DNA of 42,393 nucleotides from Longimicrobium sp. (lineage in GTDB: Bacteria; Gemmatimonadota; Gemmatimonadetes; Longimicrobiales; Longimicrobiaceae). Numbering within the stretch: position 1 is the first letter of the stretch; each line of letters opens with the position of its first letter. Below, piece after piece: positions 26,078 to 33,243 of this stretch. The position numbers and the translations under genes were made by a program. The stretch covers positions 1-42,393 of the forward strand of contig DASVWD010000155.1 of the NCBI GenBank assembly GCA_036389795.1. The letters are read 5' to 3'. Below the pieces are notes generated by a model that worked only from the letters and a program-made list of their open reading frames with translations, did no database searches and was not told the origin of the DNA.

Positions 26078-27424
26078 ATGATCCCCTCCAGCGTGCAGCG
26101 CCTCTCCGGATGGGGACGCCACCCGGTCGAGACGTGCCGCGTCTACCGCCCGGAGAAGACGTCGGAGCTGGGCGAGGTGCTCGCGGTCCGGCCCGAGGGC
26201 GGCGTGGTCTCGCGCGGGCTGGGGCGCGCGTACGGCGACGCGGCGCTCAACGGCGGCGGCGCGGTGGTCTCGCACCTGCGGCTGGGCCGCATGCTCGCCT
26301 TCGATCAGGCGTCGGGGGTGCTGGAGGCGGAGGGGGGCGCCAGCTTCGCCGACGTGGTGGACGCCTTCCTCCCCCGCGGCTGGTTCCTCCCCGTCACCCC
26401 GGGGACGAAGCACGTCACGCTGGGCGGCGCCATCGCCTGCGATGTGCACGGCAAGAACCACCACCGCGACGGCACGATCGCCGCCTTCGTCGAGAGCTTC
26501 CGGCTGCTCACCCCGGCGCGCGGGGTCCTCACCTGCTCGCGCGCGGAGAACGCCGAGCTCTTCTGGGCCACCCTCGGCGGGATGGGGCTCACCGGCGCGG
26601 TGCTGAGTGCGCGGCTCCGCCTCCTCCCCGTCGAGTCCGCCTGGGTGGCGGTGGACCACGCGCGCACGGCCGACCTGGACTGCGCCCTGGAGCGCTTCGC
26701 CGACGACGCGGGCTACCGCTACTCCGTCGCCTGGGTCGACTGCCTGGCGCGGGGGAGGCGGCTCGGGCGCGGCGTGCTGATGCGGGGCGACCACGCGCCC
26801 GCCTCGCGCGTCTCCGGCGACCCGTTCGCGCGCCGGCGGGAGGGGCGCCTGGGGGTCCCGCTCGACGCGCCGTCGTTCGCGCTCAACCGCTTCACCGTGG
26901 GCGCCTTCAACCGGCTCTACCACGCGCTGCACCGCGACCGCGCGGGCGTGCTGGTCCCGCTGGAGAAGTTCTTCTATCCGCTGGACGGGGTGCGCGGGTG
27001 GAACCGCCTCTACGGCCGGCGCGGCTTCGTGCAGCACCAGTCGGTGGTGCCGCCCGACCGCGCGGACGCGCTGGCGCGGCTCCTGGAACGCGTGGCGAAG
27101 GCGGGGCGCGCCTCGTTCCTGGCCGTGCTCAAGCGCTTCGGCCCGGCGAACCAGGGGCTGCTCTCGTTCCCCCGCGACGGCTACACGCTCGCGCTCGACT
27201 TCCCCGTCGCCCCGGGACTGGCGGAGCTGCTGCGCGACCTCGACCGGATCGTGCTGGACGCAGGCGGGCGCGTCTACCTGGCGAAGGACGCCGCGCTCGA
27301 CCGCGCCGCCTTCGCCGCGATGTACCCGGACGCGGAGCGCTTCCGCGCGGTGAAGGCGTGCGTGGACCCCGACGGCGTCCTCTCCTCGTCGCTCGCGCGG
27401 CGGGTGGGGCTGGCCGATGGCTGA
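26078..27424 (+). CDS. dprE1: DprE1-like FAD-dependent decaprenylphosphoryl-ribose 2'-oxidase
   Basis: A 448-residue flavoprotein that, by family, oxidises the 2'-hydroxyl of polyprenylphosphoryl-ribofuranose to the keto intermediate, the first half of epimerisation to arabinofuranose. The match to M. tuberculosis DprE1 is close along its length: LSGWGR, SRGLGRAYGD (~45-54), PGTKHVTLGGAIACDVHG then KNHH (~108-129, FAD region), AELFWATLGGMGLTG, LKRFGPANQGLLSFP and VYLAKD with the active-site Lys (~403, Lys418 in Mtb). The Mtb Cys387 position is Ala here (GYTLALDFP; GCG at 27191-27193). ATG 26078 begins just before the conserved part; GTG 26030 is possible. The dprE2-like gene overlaps its end by 8 nt. 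The three-gene set with dprE2 and ubiA makes the assignment strong. Confidence 0.93.
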   Translation: MIPSSVQRLSGWGRHPVETCRVYRPEKTSELGEVLAVRPEGGVVSRGLGRAYGDAALNGGGAVVSHLRLGRMLAFDQASGVLEAEGGASFADVVDAFLPRGWFLPVTPGTKHVTLGGAIACDVHGKNHHRDGTIAAFVESFRLLTPARGVLTCSRAENAELFWATLGGMGLTGAVLSARLRLLPVESAWVAVDHARTADLDCALERFADDAGYRYSVAWVDCLARGRRLGRGVLMRGDHAPASRVSGDPFARRREGRLGVPLDAPSFALNRFTVGAFNRLYHALHRDRAGVLVPLEKFFYPLDGVRGWNRLYGRRGFVQHQSVVPPDRADALARLLERVAKAGRASFLAVLKRFGPANQGLLSFPRDGYTLALDFPVAPGLAELLRDLDRIVLDAGGRVYLAKDAALDRAAFAAMYPDAERFRAVKACVDPDGVLSSSLARRVGLADG

Positions 27425-28169
27425 GGCCCGGGGGAGCGTCCTGGTCGTCGGCGCCACCTCGGGCGTGGCGCGGGCGCTGGCGGCCGAGCTGGCGCGCGGG
27501 GGCCGCCCGCTCGTCCTCGCCGCGCGCGACGTCGACGAGGCGCGGGCGGTGGCGTTGGACGTGGCGCTGCGCTTCGGGGTGCGCGCGCGGGCGGTGGAGC
27601 TGGACGCGCTCGCCTTCGACACGCACCCCCGCGTCCTCGGCGACGTGCTGCGCGAGGAGGGGCACGCGCTGGAGGGCGCCGTGATCGCCGTCGGCTACCT
27701 GGGCGACCAGGAGCGCGCGAAGACGGACTTCGCCGAGGCGCGGCTCGTCCTCGACACCAACCTCACCGCGTGCGTGTCGCTGCTGACGGTGCTGGCCGGG
27801 CACTTCGAGCGGCGCGGCGGGGGGTTCCTGGCGGTGGTCTCGTCGGTGGCGGGCGAGCGCGGGCGGCAGAGCAACTACGTCTACGGCGCGGCCAAGGGCG
27901 GGCTCACGGTCTACCTGCAGGGCCTGCGCAACCGGCTGCACCCCGCCGGCGTGCGCGTGGTGACGGTCGTCCCCGGCTTCGTGGACACGCGGATGACCTT
28001 CGGCAAGCCGGGCACCTTCCTGGTGGCGCCGCCGGAGAAGGTGGCGCGCGGCATCCGCCGGGCCGTGGAGGGCGGGCGCGACGTGGTGTACCTCCCCGGC
28101 TTCTGGCGCCCCGTGATGTTCGCCATCCGCTCCATCCCCGAGTGGCTGTTCAAGCGGATGAAGCTGTAG
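27417..28169 (+). CDS. dprE2: DprE2-like SDR, decaprenylphosphoryl-2-keto-pentose reductase
   Basis: A 250-residue short-chain dehydrogenase. The NAD(P) loop is VVGATSGVARALA (~10-22). The catalytic set is Ser-Ser in AVVSSVAGERGRQ and the YxxxK motif in SNYVYGAAKGGL. GFVDTRM follows, and the C-terminus YLPGFWRPVMFAIRSIPEW ends in an amphipathic, membrane-seeking segment with the same layout as mycobacterial DprE2 (VMxxLRxIPxxxF). By family it reduces the keto intermediate made by DprE1 to polyprenylphosphoryl-arabinofuranose at the inner-membrane face. ATG 27417 overlaps dprE1 by 8 nt, so the two are translationally coupled, as fits an enzyme pair passing an unstable intermediate. A family-B hairpin element follows its stop. 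Confidence 0.92.
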   Translation: MAEARGSVLVVGATSGVARALAAELARGGRPLVLAARDVDEARAVALDVALRFGVRARAVELDALAFDTHPRVLGDVLREEGHALEGAVIAVGYLGDQERAKTDFAEARLVLDTNLTACVSLLTVLAGHFERRGGGFLAVVSSVAGERGRQSNYVYGAAKGGLTVYLQGLRNRLHPAGVRVVTVVPGFVDTRMTFGKPGTFLVAPPEKVARGIRRAVEGGRDVVYLPGFWRPVMFAIRSIPEWLFKRMKL

Positions 28170-28194
28170 ATCCCACACCGGAGCGAGCAAAGTA

Positions 28195-28252
28195 CCCTCT
28201 CCCGAAGTTGGGAGAGGGTGGCGACGCGGTAGCGGCGCCGGGTGAGGGCCCC
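28195..28252 (+). repeat. Dispersed hairpin element, family B (copy 2)
   Basis: CCCTCTCCC-GAAGTT-GGGAGAGGG at 28195-28218 is a 9-bp stem, followed after a variable spacer by GGGTGAGGGCCC. It lies between the dprE2-like and ubiA-like genes, which nevertheless belong to one pathway. Confidence 0.88.
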
Positions 28253-28310
28253 CGGGCGGCCTCGCGCTCCGCATCCGATTCTCCGACGTCCATTTTCGGG
28301 TTTCTCATCG

Positions 28311-29231
28311 ATGCCCCAGGCTCTCGACCGGCAGACGGCTCCCCCCCTGGACACGGCGCGCGGCATCGACCCGCGGCGGCCGGGGACGGGGCGCGCGCTG
28401 GCGCGGCTGCTCCGGCCGCGGCAGTGGATCAAGAACGGCTTCGTGCTGGCGCCCGCCGTCTTCGCGGGGGTCTACCTGGAGCGCGACTCCGTGCTGCGCG
28501 CCCTGGCCGCCACGGCGCTGTTCTGCGTCGCCGCGTCGGCCGTGTACGTCTTCAACGACCTGATGGACGTCGAGACCGACCGTCTCCACCCGGTGAAGCG
28601 CGACACGCGCCCCCTGGCCTCGGGCGCGCTGCCCGTCTCCACCGCGCGGGCGATCCTGGCGGGGCTCGTCGTCGCGCTCGCGCTGGGGGTGCTGGCCTTC
28701 CCGGCGGTGGCGCCGGCGCTGGCGGGGTACGTGGCGCTCAACGCGGCGTACACGCTCCGGCTCAAGCACGTGGCGGTGGTGGACCTGTTCTGCATCGCCA
28801 GCGGGTTCGTGCTGCGCATCTACGCCGGCGCGCGCGCGGTGGACGTGCCGCTCTCGGCGTGGATGCTCATCACCACGCTGGCGCTGGCGCTGTACCTGGC
28901 GGCGGTCAAGCGGCGGCAGGAGCTGGCCACCAGCGGCCCCGAGGCGCGCCGCGTGCTGGGCGCCTACACGGTGGGCCTGCTCGACGGCTACGCGCAGACG
29001 GCGGCCAGCGCCTCCATCGTCTTCTACAGCCTGTACGTGATCGATGTCCGCCCCGAGCTGGCCATCACCGTCCCGTTCGTGCTGCTGGGGATCTTCCGCT
29101 ACTCGTACCTGGTGCAGGCGCGCAGCCTGGGCGAGAGCCCCACCGAGGCGCTCTGGACCGACGCGCCGCTGATCCTCACCGTGCTGGGGTGGGCCGGCCT
29201 CTGCGTCTGGGCGCTGTGGCCGGGGCGGTGA
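28311..29231 (+). CDS. ubiA: UbiA-family decaprenyl-phosphate phosphoribosyltransferase
   Basis: A 306-residue polytopic membrane protein with eight or nine hydrophobic segments. The first Asp-rich motif reads VFNDLMDVETDRLHPVKRDT, with R, P and LASGALPV following. This closely matches the N(D)xxDxExDRxHPxKR motif of mycobacterial Rv3806c, which moves phosphoribose from PRPP onto decaprenyl phosphate. The N-terminus has LLRPRQWIKNGFVLAP, also typical. It supplies the substrate for DprE1 after removal of the 5-phosphate; no PAP2-type phosphatase is visible in the window. ATG 28311 is chosen because the earlier in-frame ATG at 28242 lies in repeat-derived sequence. The nearby DprE pair supports this role over menaquinone or haem prenylation. 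Confidence 0.92.
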   Translation: MPQALDRQTAPPLDTARGIDPRRPGTGRALARLLRPRQWIKNGFVLAPAVFAGVYLERDSVLRALAATALFCVAASAVYVFNDLMDVETDRLHPVKRDTRPLASGALPVSTARAILAGLVVALALGVLAFPAVAPALAGYVALNAAYTLRLKHVAVVDLFCIASGFVLRIYAGARAVDVPLSAWMLITTLALALYLAAVKRRQELATSGPEARRVLGAYTVGLLDGYAQTAASASIVFYSLYVIDVRPELAITVPFVLLGIFRYSYLVQARSLGESPTEALWTDAPLILTVLGWAGLCVWALWPGR

Positions 29232-29336
29232 AGTGCGCGGCCAGGCGATGAACGGCCGATCCCGCCGTCCCGGGGGAGCCGCCGCGCGCGACGGCCGGCC
29301 GCCGATGCCGGGGACCCGTGCCGCCGACGGGGCGCG

Positions 29337-30053
29337 GTGACGCTGCCGCGCGGGGTCCGGCCGTGGCTCGAGGCCGGCAGGCGGCGCTTCCCGCGCGCGT
29401 ACTGGCGCGCGCGGACGGTCGTCTCGCTGGCCGAGTGGTACGCGCAGCGGCTGCGCGAGCGCTTCGCGTCCGAGGACGCGACCGCGTACGGCGGCGGCTT
29501 CTGGGAGCAGCACCAGGCGGGGGATTGGGACGGCTTCGCGCGCGCCATCCTCCGCCGCTTCCCCGCCCGTTCGGTGCTGGACGTCGGCTGCGGCGACGGC
29601 AAGCTGCTCGCCGCGATGCTGCGGGCGGACCCGTCGCTCACGGTCCTGGGGGTGGAGTCGTCGCCCGCGGCCCTCGCGATGGCGGCCGCCCGCGGCGTGC
29701 CGGTGAGGGAGCTCGACCTGGTGCGGCTGCGGCGGCGGGCGGTCGCGTCCGCGGTCCCGGGCGACTTCGCTCTCGCCACGAGCCTCGAGGTCGCCGAGCA
29801 CGTGCCGGCGTGGCACTCGGGGAAGCTCTTGCGGCTGCTGGCGCGCTCGCCCGTGGTCGTCTTCTCGGCCGCGCAGCCCAACCAGGGCGGCACGCTCCAC
29901 GTCAACGAGCGGCCGGTGGAGCACTGGGTGCGCCGCTTCGGCCGCCTGGGCTTCGCGGTGGCCCCGGAGAACGCCGCCTTCCGCCGCGACGTGGCGGCCC
30001 TGGACCTGCCGCCGTGGTACGCGGCGAACGTCAATGCCTTCGTGCGGCGATGA
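29337..30053 (+). CDS. Class I SAM-dependent methyltransferase
   Basis: A 238-residue protein with motif I SVLDVGCGDGKLLAAML (~79-95), acidic loop VLGVESSP, and FALATSLEVAEHVPAWHSGKL, a motif-IV region with the EVAEH element of Methyltransf_23/12-like enzymes. The C-terminal QPNQGGTLHVNERPVEHWV resembles methyltransferases of nucleotide or glycan loci that act late. GTG start at 29337; it overlaps the GT2 gene by 4 nt (ATGA). Likely substrate: a sugar or lipid-linked glycan, not proven. Confidence 0.85.
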   Translation: MTLPRGVRPWLEAGRRRFPRAYWRARTVVSLAEWYAQRLRERFASEDATAYGGGFWEQHQAGDWDGFARAILRRFPARSVLDVGCGDGKLLAAMLRADPSLTVLGVESSPAALAMAAARGVPVRELDLVRLRRRAVASAVPGDFALATSLEVAEHVPAWHSGKLLRLLARSPVVVFSAAQPNQGGTLHVNERPVEHWVRRFGRLGFAVAPENAAFRRDVAALDLPPWYAANVNAFVRR

Positions 30054-31003
30054 CGGTGCCGCCGCTCCCGGCCGCGCGCCCGGTCACCGTCGGCGTGGCG
30101 ACGAGGGACCGCGTCGATTCCCTCGCCCGCTGCCTCGCCTCGCTGCGGGCGCACGAGCCGCTCGTCGCCGAAGCGATCGTGGTCGACGACGGGTCGGCGG
30201 AGCCCGTCGAGCCCCGCCTCCGTGCCGTGCTGGGAGACGACGCGCCGCGGCCGCTGCGGTTCATCCGGCACGAGGCCAGCCTGAGCCTGGCCGCCAGCCG
30301 CAACCGCATCGCCCGCGAGGCGAAGACGCCGTGGGTGCTGAACCTGGACGACGACGCCCACCTCCTCCCGGGCGACGGCGTGCGCCGGGCGGTCGCGGTG
30401 CTGGAGGGCGACCCCGAGGTGGCGGCGGTCGCGTTCGCGCAGGCGGGCGCGTCGGGCGAGCCCTGGCCGGCCGAGGTGCAGCCCGCGCGGGTGGACTACC
30501 CGTGCTACGTCCCCACCTTCATCGGCTTCGGGCACCTGCTCAGGCGCGAGGCGTTCCTGGCCGCCGGCGGCTTCCGCGAGCAGCTCGGCATCCACGGCGA
30601 GGAGAAGGAGCTGGCGCTCAGGCTGCTGGACGCGGGGTGGCGCATCGTCTACCTCCCCGACGCGCGCGTGGCGCACCTGGCCGACGCGGCCGGGCGCGAC
30701 CGGCGGCGCTACCTGCACCTGACCGTGCGCAACGACGTGCTGAACGGCCTCTACAACGAACCGTTCCCCCTGGTGGTGGCGGGGCTCGCCGCGCGGCTCC
30801 GGCGCTACTTCCCGATCCGGGAGGGGTGGAACGTCGACGACCCCGGCGGGTTCCGGCGCCTGCTCGCCGCGCTGGCGCGCGACCTCCCCGGGGCGTGGCG
30901 GCAGCGGCGGCCGGTGCGCTGGTCCACGCTCGCCCGCTGGCGGCGGATGACGCGCTCGGCCCCCGAGCCGTACCGCGGCCCCTCGCCCGCGGCCGGCGGA
31001 TGA
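30050..31003 (+). CDS. GT2-family glycosyltransferase
   Basis: A 317-residue GT-A fold enzyme. VTVGVATRDRVDSLARCLASL is the first strand, AIVVDDGS the second, SRNRIAREAKTPWVLNLDDDAHLLPG holds the DDD motif for metal-nucleotide binding, and FIGFGHLLRREAFLAAGGFRE with GEEKELALRLLDAGWRIVYLP gives the acceptor and catalytic ED-type region. It is an inverting, probably cytosolic transferase; the only clear GT2 among about eleven glycosyltransferases here. ATG 30050 overlaps the methyltransferase stop. The family includes rhamnosyl-, galactofuranosyl- and other transferases, so the sugar is open. Confidence 0.92.
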   Translation: MTVPPLPAARPVTVGVATRDRVDSLARCLASLRAHEPLVAEAIVVDDGSAEPVEPRLRAVLGDDAPRPLRFIRHEASLSLAASRNRIAREAKTPWVLNLDDDAHLLPGDGVRRAVAVLEGDPEVAAVAFAQAGASGEPWPAEVQPARVDYPCYVPTFIGFGHLLRREAFLAAGGFREQLGIHGEEKELALRLLDAGWRIVYLPDARVAHLADAAGRDRRRYLHLTVRNDVLNGLYNEPFPLVVAGLAARLRRYFPIREGWNVDDPGGFRRLLAALARDLPGAWRQRRPVRWSTLARWRRMTRSAPEPYRGPSPAAGG

Positions 31004-31045
31004 CGGCGCACCCCATGGCAGAGTCGCCGATCGACCACACCCGTG

Positions 31046-31100
31046 TCATCCCGAGGGGAGCGGCAGCGACCCGAGGGATCTGCTCGCCCCGGCTGGTGGG
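31046..31100 (+). repeat. Degenerate half-copy of family D element
   Basis: TGTCATCCCGAGGGGAGCGG followed by CCCGAGGGATCTGCTCGCC matches the order of the outer and inner left arms of the 20844 element, but the matching right arms are absent. It sits between two glycosyltransferase genes. Confidence 0.55.
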
Positions 31101-31157
31101 TCGCACCCGGCGCGGAGGCTCGCCGGGCACCCTCCGCCCACCCGGGGTCCACCCGGC

Positions 31158-32318
31158 ATGAGCCGGCCGCTCAGGCTGCTCACCGTCGGCCACTCGTACG
31201 TCGTCGGCGCCAACCGGCGGCTGGCGCACGAGATGGCCGCCGCCGGGGCGGGGGAGTGGGAGGTGACCGCCGTCGCCCCCCAGCGCTTCCCCGGCGACCT
31301 GCGCAAGGTCGCGCTGGAGCCGGTGGAAGGCGAGCGCTGCCGGGTGGAGGCCGTCCCCGTCCACCTCGCGCGCCGGGTGCACGTGATGCGCTACGGCCGC
31401 CGGCTGCGCGAGATCGTGCGCGAGGGGTGGGACGTGGTGCACTGCTGGGAGGAGCCGTACGTGCTGGCCGCCTCGCAGGTCGCCGCGCTGGCGCCGGAGT
31501 CCGCCGCGCTCGTCTTCGCCACCTTCCAGAACCTCCCGAAGCGCTACCCCTGGCCGTTCTCGCGGCTGGAGCGGCGGGCGATGCGCCGCGCGGACGGGTG
31601 GATCGCCTTCGGGAAGACGGTGGAGGAGACGCTGCGGGACCGGCCCGGCTACCGCGACCTCCCTCACCGGGTGATCCCGCCCGGTGTGGACGCGGAGCGC
31701 TTCCGCCCGGACCCAGAGGCGAGGCGCCGCGTCCGCGAAGCGCTGAAGTGGACGGAGGATGGACCGCCCGTCGTCGGCTTCCTCGGCCGCTTCGTGCCGG
31801 AGAAAGGGCTGGCAACGCTGATGGACGCGCTGGAGGAGTGCCGGCGGCCGTGGCGCGCGCTGCTGGTGGGCGGTGGGCCGCTGGAGAAGGACGCGGCGAC
31901 GTTCCGGGCGGCACGGATGGACCGGGTGCGGATCGTGACCGGCGTGCCGCACGACCAGGTGCCGGCGTACCTGGGCGCGATGGACGTCCTCTGCGCGCCC
32001 AGCGAGACCACGCCGCGCTGGCGCGAGCAGTTCGGGCGCATGCTGACGGAGGCGATGGCGTGCGGCGTCCCCGTGATCGGCAGCGACAGCGGCGAGATCC
32101 CGCACGTGATCGGCGACGCGGGCGTGGTCGTCCCCGAGCGCGACCCCGAGGCGCTCTCCCGCGCCATCGACGCCCTGGCGGCCGACCCGGAGCGCCGGGC
32201 GGAGCTGTCGCGCCGGGGCCTGGAGCGCGCCCGCGCCGGGTTCGCGCTCCCCGCCGTCGCCCGCCGCCACCTCGACTTCTTCGCCGAAGTGCTTCAAGGG
32301 AAGCGCGAAAAACGATGA
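31158..32318 (+). CDS. GT4-family glycosyltransferase
   Basis: A 386-residue GT-B enzyme beginning MSRPLRLLTVGHSYVVGANR. It has WDVVHCWEEPYVLAASQ in the acceptor half, and VGFLGRFVPEKGLATLMDAL and the EX7E motif EQFGRMLTE in the donor half, with ACGVPVIGSDSGEIPHVIG behind it. ATG 31158. It resembles GT4 enzymes acting on lipid-linked sugars in capsule loci; the exact sugar is unknown. A pyrimidine-rich hairpin repeat follows. Confidence 0.92.
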   Translation: MSRPLRLLTVGHSYVVGANRRLAHEMAAAGAGEWEVTAVAPQRFPGDLRKVALEPVEGERCRVEAVPVHLARRVHVMRYGRRLREIVREGWDVVHCWEEPYVLAASQVAALAPESAALVFATFQNLPKRYPWPFSRLERRAMRRADGWIAFGKTVEETLRDRPGYRDLPHRVIPPGVDAERFRPDPEARRRVREALKWTEDGPPVVGFLGRFVPEKGLATLMDALEECRRPWRALLVGGGPLEKDAATFRAARMDRVRIVTGVPHDQVPAYLGAMDVLCAPSETTPRWREQFGRMLTEAMACGVPVIGSDSGEIPHVIGDAGVVVPERDPEALSRAIDALAADPERRAELSRRGLERARAGFALPAVARRHLDFFAEVLQGKREKR

Positions 32319-32355
32319 TGCGACCTGTCCTCGAGCGCGAGACCTCCTCCCGCCG

Positions 32356-32440
32356 GTCGCGCGCAGCACCGAAGTCCCTCCCCTGCAGTTCGGGGGAGGG
32401 GCCGGCGCGCAGCGCCAGGGTGGGGGCTGCCGGCGGCCGC
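32356..32440 (+). repeat. Pyrimidine-rich hairpin element, family F
   Basis: The head GTCGCGCGCAGCACC is followed by GAAGTCCCTCCCC, a short loop and GGGGGAGGGGCCGGCGC, then GCGCCAGGGTGGGGGC. A related copy lies at 39198-39278, and the head is shared with the 36083 and 42327 elements. Confidence 0.7.
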
Positions 32441-32466
32441 ACCGAAGCCGGTCGAAGCGGCACGCC

Positions 32467-33243
32467 ATGAGCGGCGACGCCCGCCTGCGCGAGGGGGCCT
32501 ACGCGCGCAAGCAGCTCTTCGGGGGGATCGGGCTGCTGCGCTGGAGCCACGGGAGCCGCTTCCGCGTGGCCCGCGAGCTGGCGGCGCCGTACGCGGGCCG
32601 CCGCCTGCTCGACTACGGCTGCGGCGACGGGACCTTCCTGGCCACCGTGCGCGACCTCTTCCCCGAAGCCGTCGGCGCGGAGGTCGACCCCGGGCTGGTG
32701 GCCGACGCGGCGGCTCGCTTCGCGGGCGAGCGGGGGATATCGTTCGTGCACGTGGACGCGCTCGCCGCCGAGCCGGCGGGCGGCTTCGGCGCGGCGGTGT
32801 GCATGGAGGTGCTGGAGCACTGCACGGCCGAAGCGGCGGACCGGGTCATCGCCGGGCTGCGGCGGCTGGTCTCTCCCGACGGCGTGGTGATCGTGAGCGT
32901 CCCCGTGGAGACCGGCCCCGCGCTGGCGGTGAAGCAGCTCGCCCGCGCGCTGGCCGCCCGCCGCGGGGTGGAGGGCTACGTCGAGCGCGAGACGTACGCG
33001 CCGGGCGAGATGCTGCGGATGCTCTTCGCGGGGGAGGAGGCGGCGGTGGCGCGCCCCGTCTACCGCTCGCGCTTCGCGGACGGGCGGCCGAACGAGTACC
33101 ACGGCCACAAGGGCTTCAACTGGCGCGCCCTGCGCCGCCGCCTCCGCGCGGACTTCGAGGTGCGCCGGACGCTCTTCTCCCCCGTCCCCGCGCTGGGTCC
33201 GCTGCTGAACAGCCAGGCCTGGTTCGTCTGCACTCCGAGATGA
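32467..33243 (+). CDS. Class I SAM-dependent methyltransferase
   Basis: A 258-residue protein with motif I LLDYGCGDGTFLATV (~39-53), acidic loop AVGAEVDPGLV, and FGAAVCMEVLEHCTAEAADRVIAGL. VIVSVPVETGPAL follows. The C-terminal part has YHGHKGFNWRALRRRLRADFEV, which I associate with methyltransferases of glycan loci. ATG 32467; the stop overlaps the next GT4 gene by 4 nt. The substrate is not determinable; sugar methylation is likely by context. Confidence 0.88.
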   Translation: MSGDARLREGAYARKQLFGGIGLLRWSHGSRFRVARELAAPYAGRRLLDYGCGDGTFLATVRDLFPEAVGAEVDPGLVADAAARFAGERGISFVHVDALAAEPAGGFGAAVCMEVLEHCTAEAADRVIAGLRRLVSPDGVVIVSVPVETGPALAVKQLARALAARRGVEGYVERETYAPGEMLRMLFAGEEAAVARPVYRSRFADGRPNEYHGHKGFNWRALRRRLRADFEVRRTLFSPVPALGPLLNSQAWFVCTPR

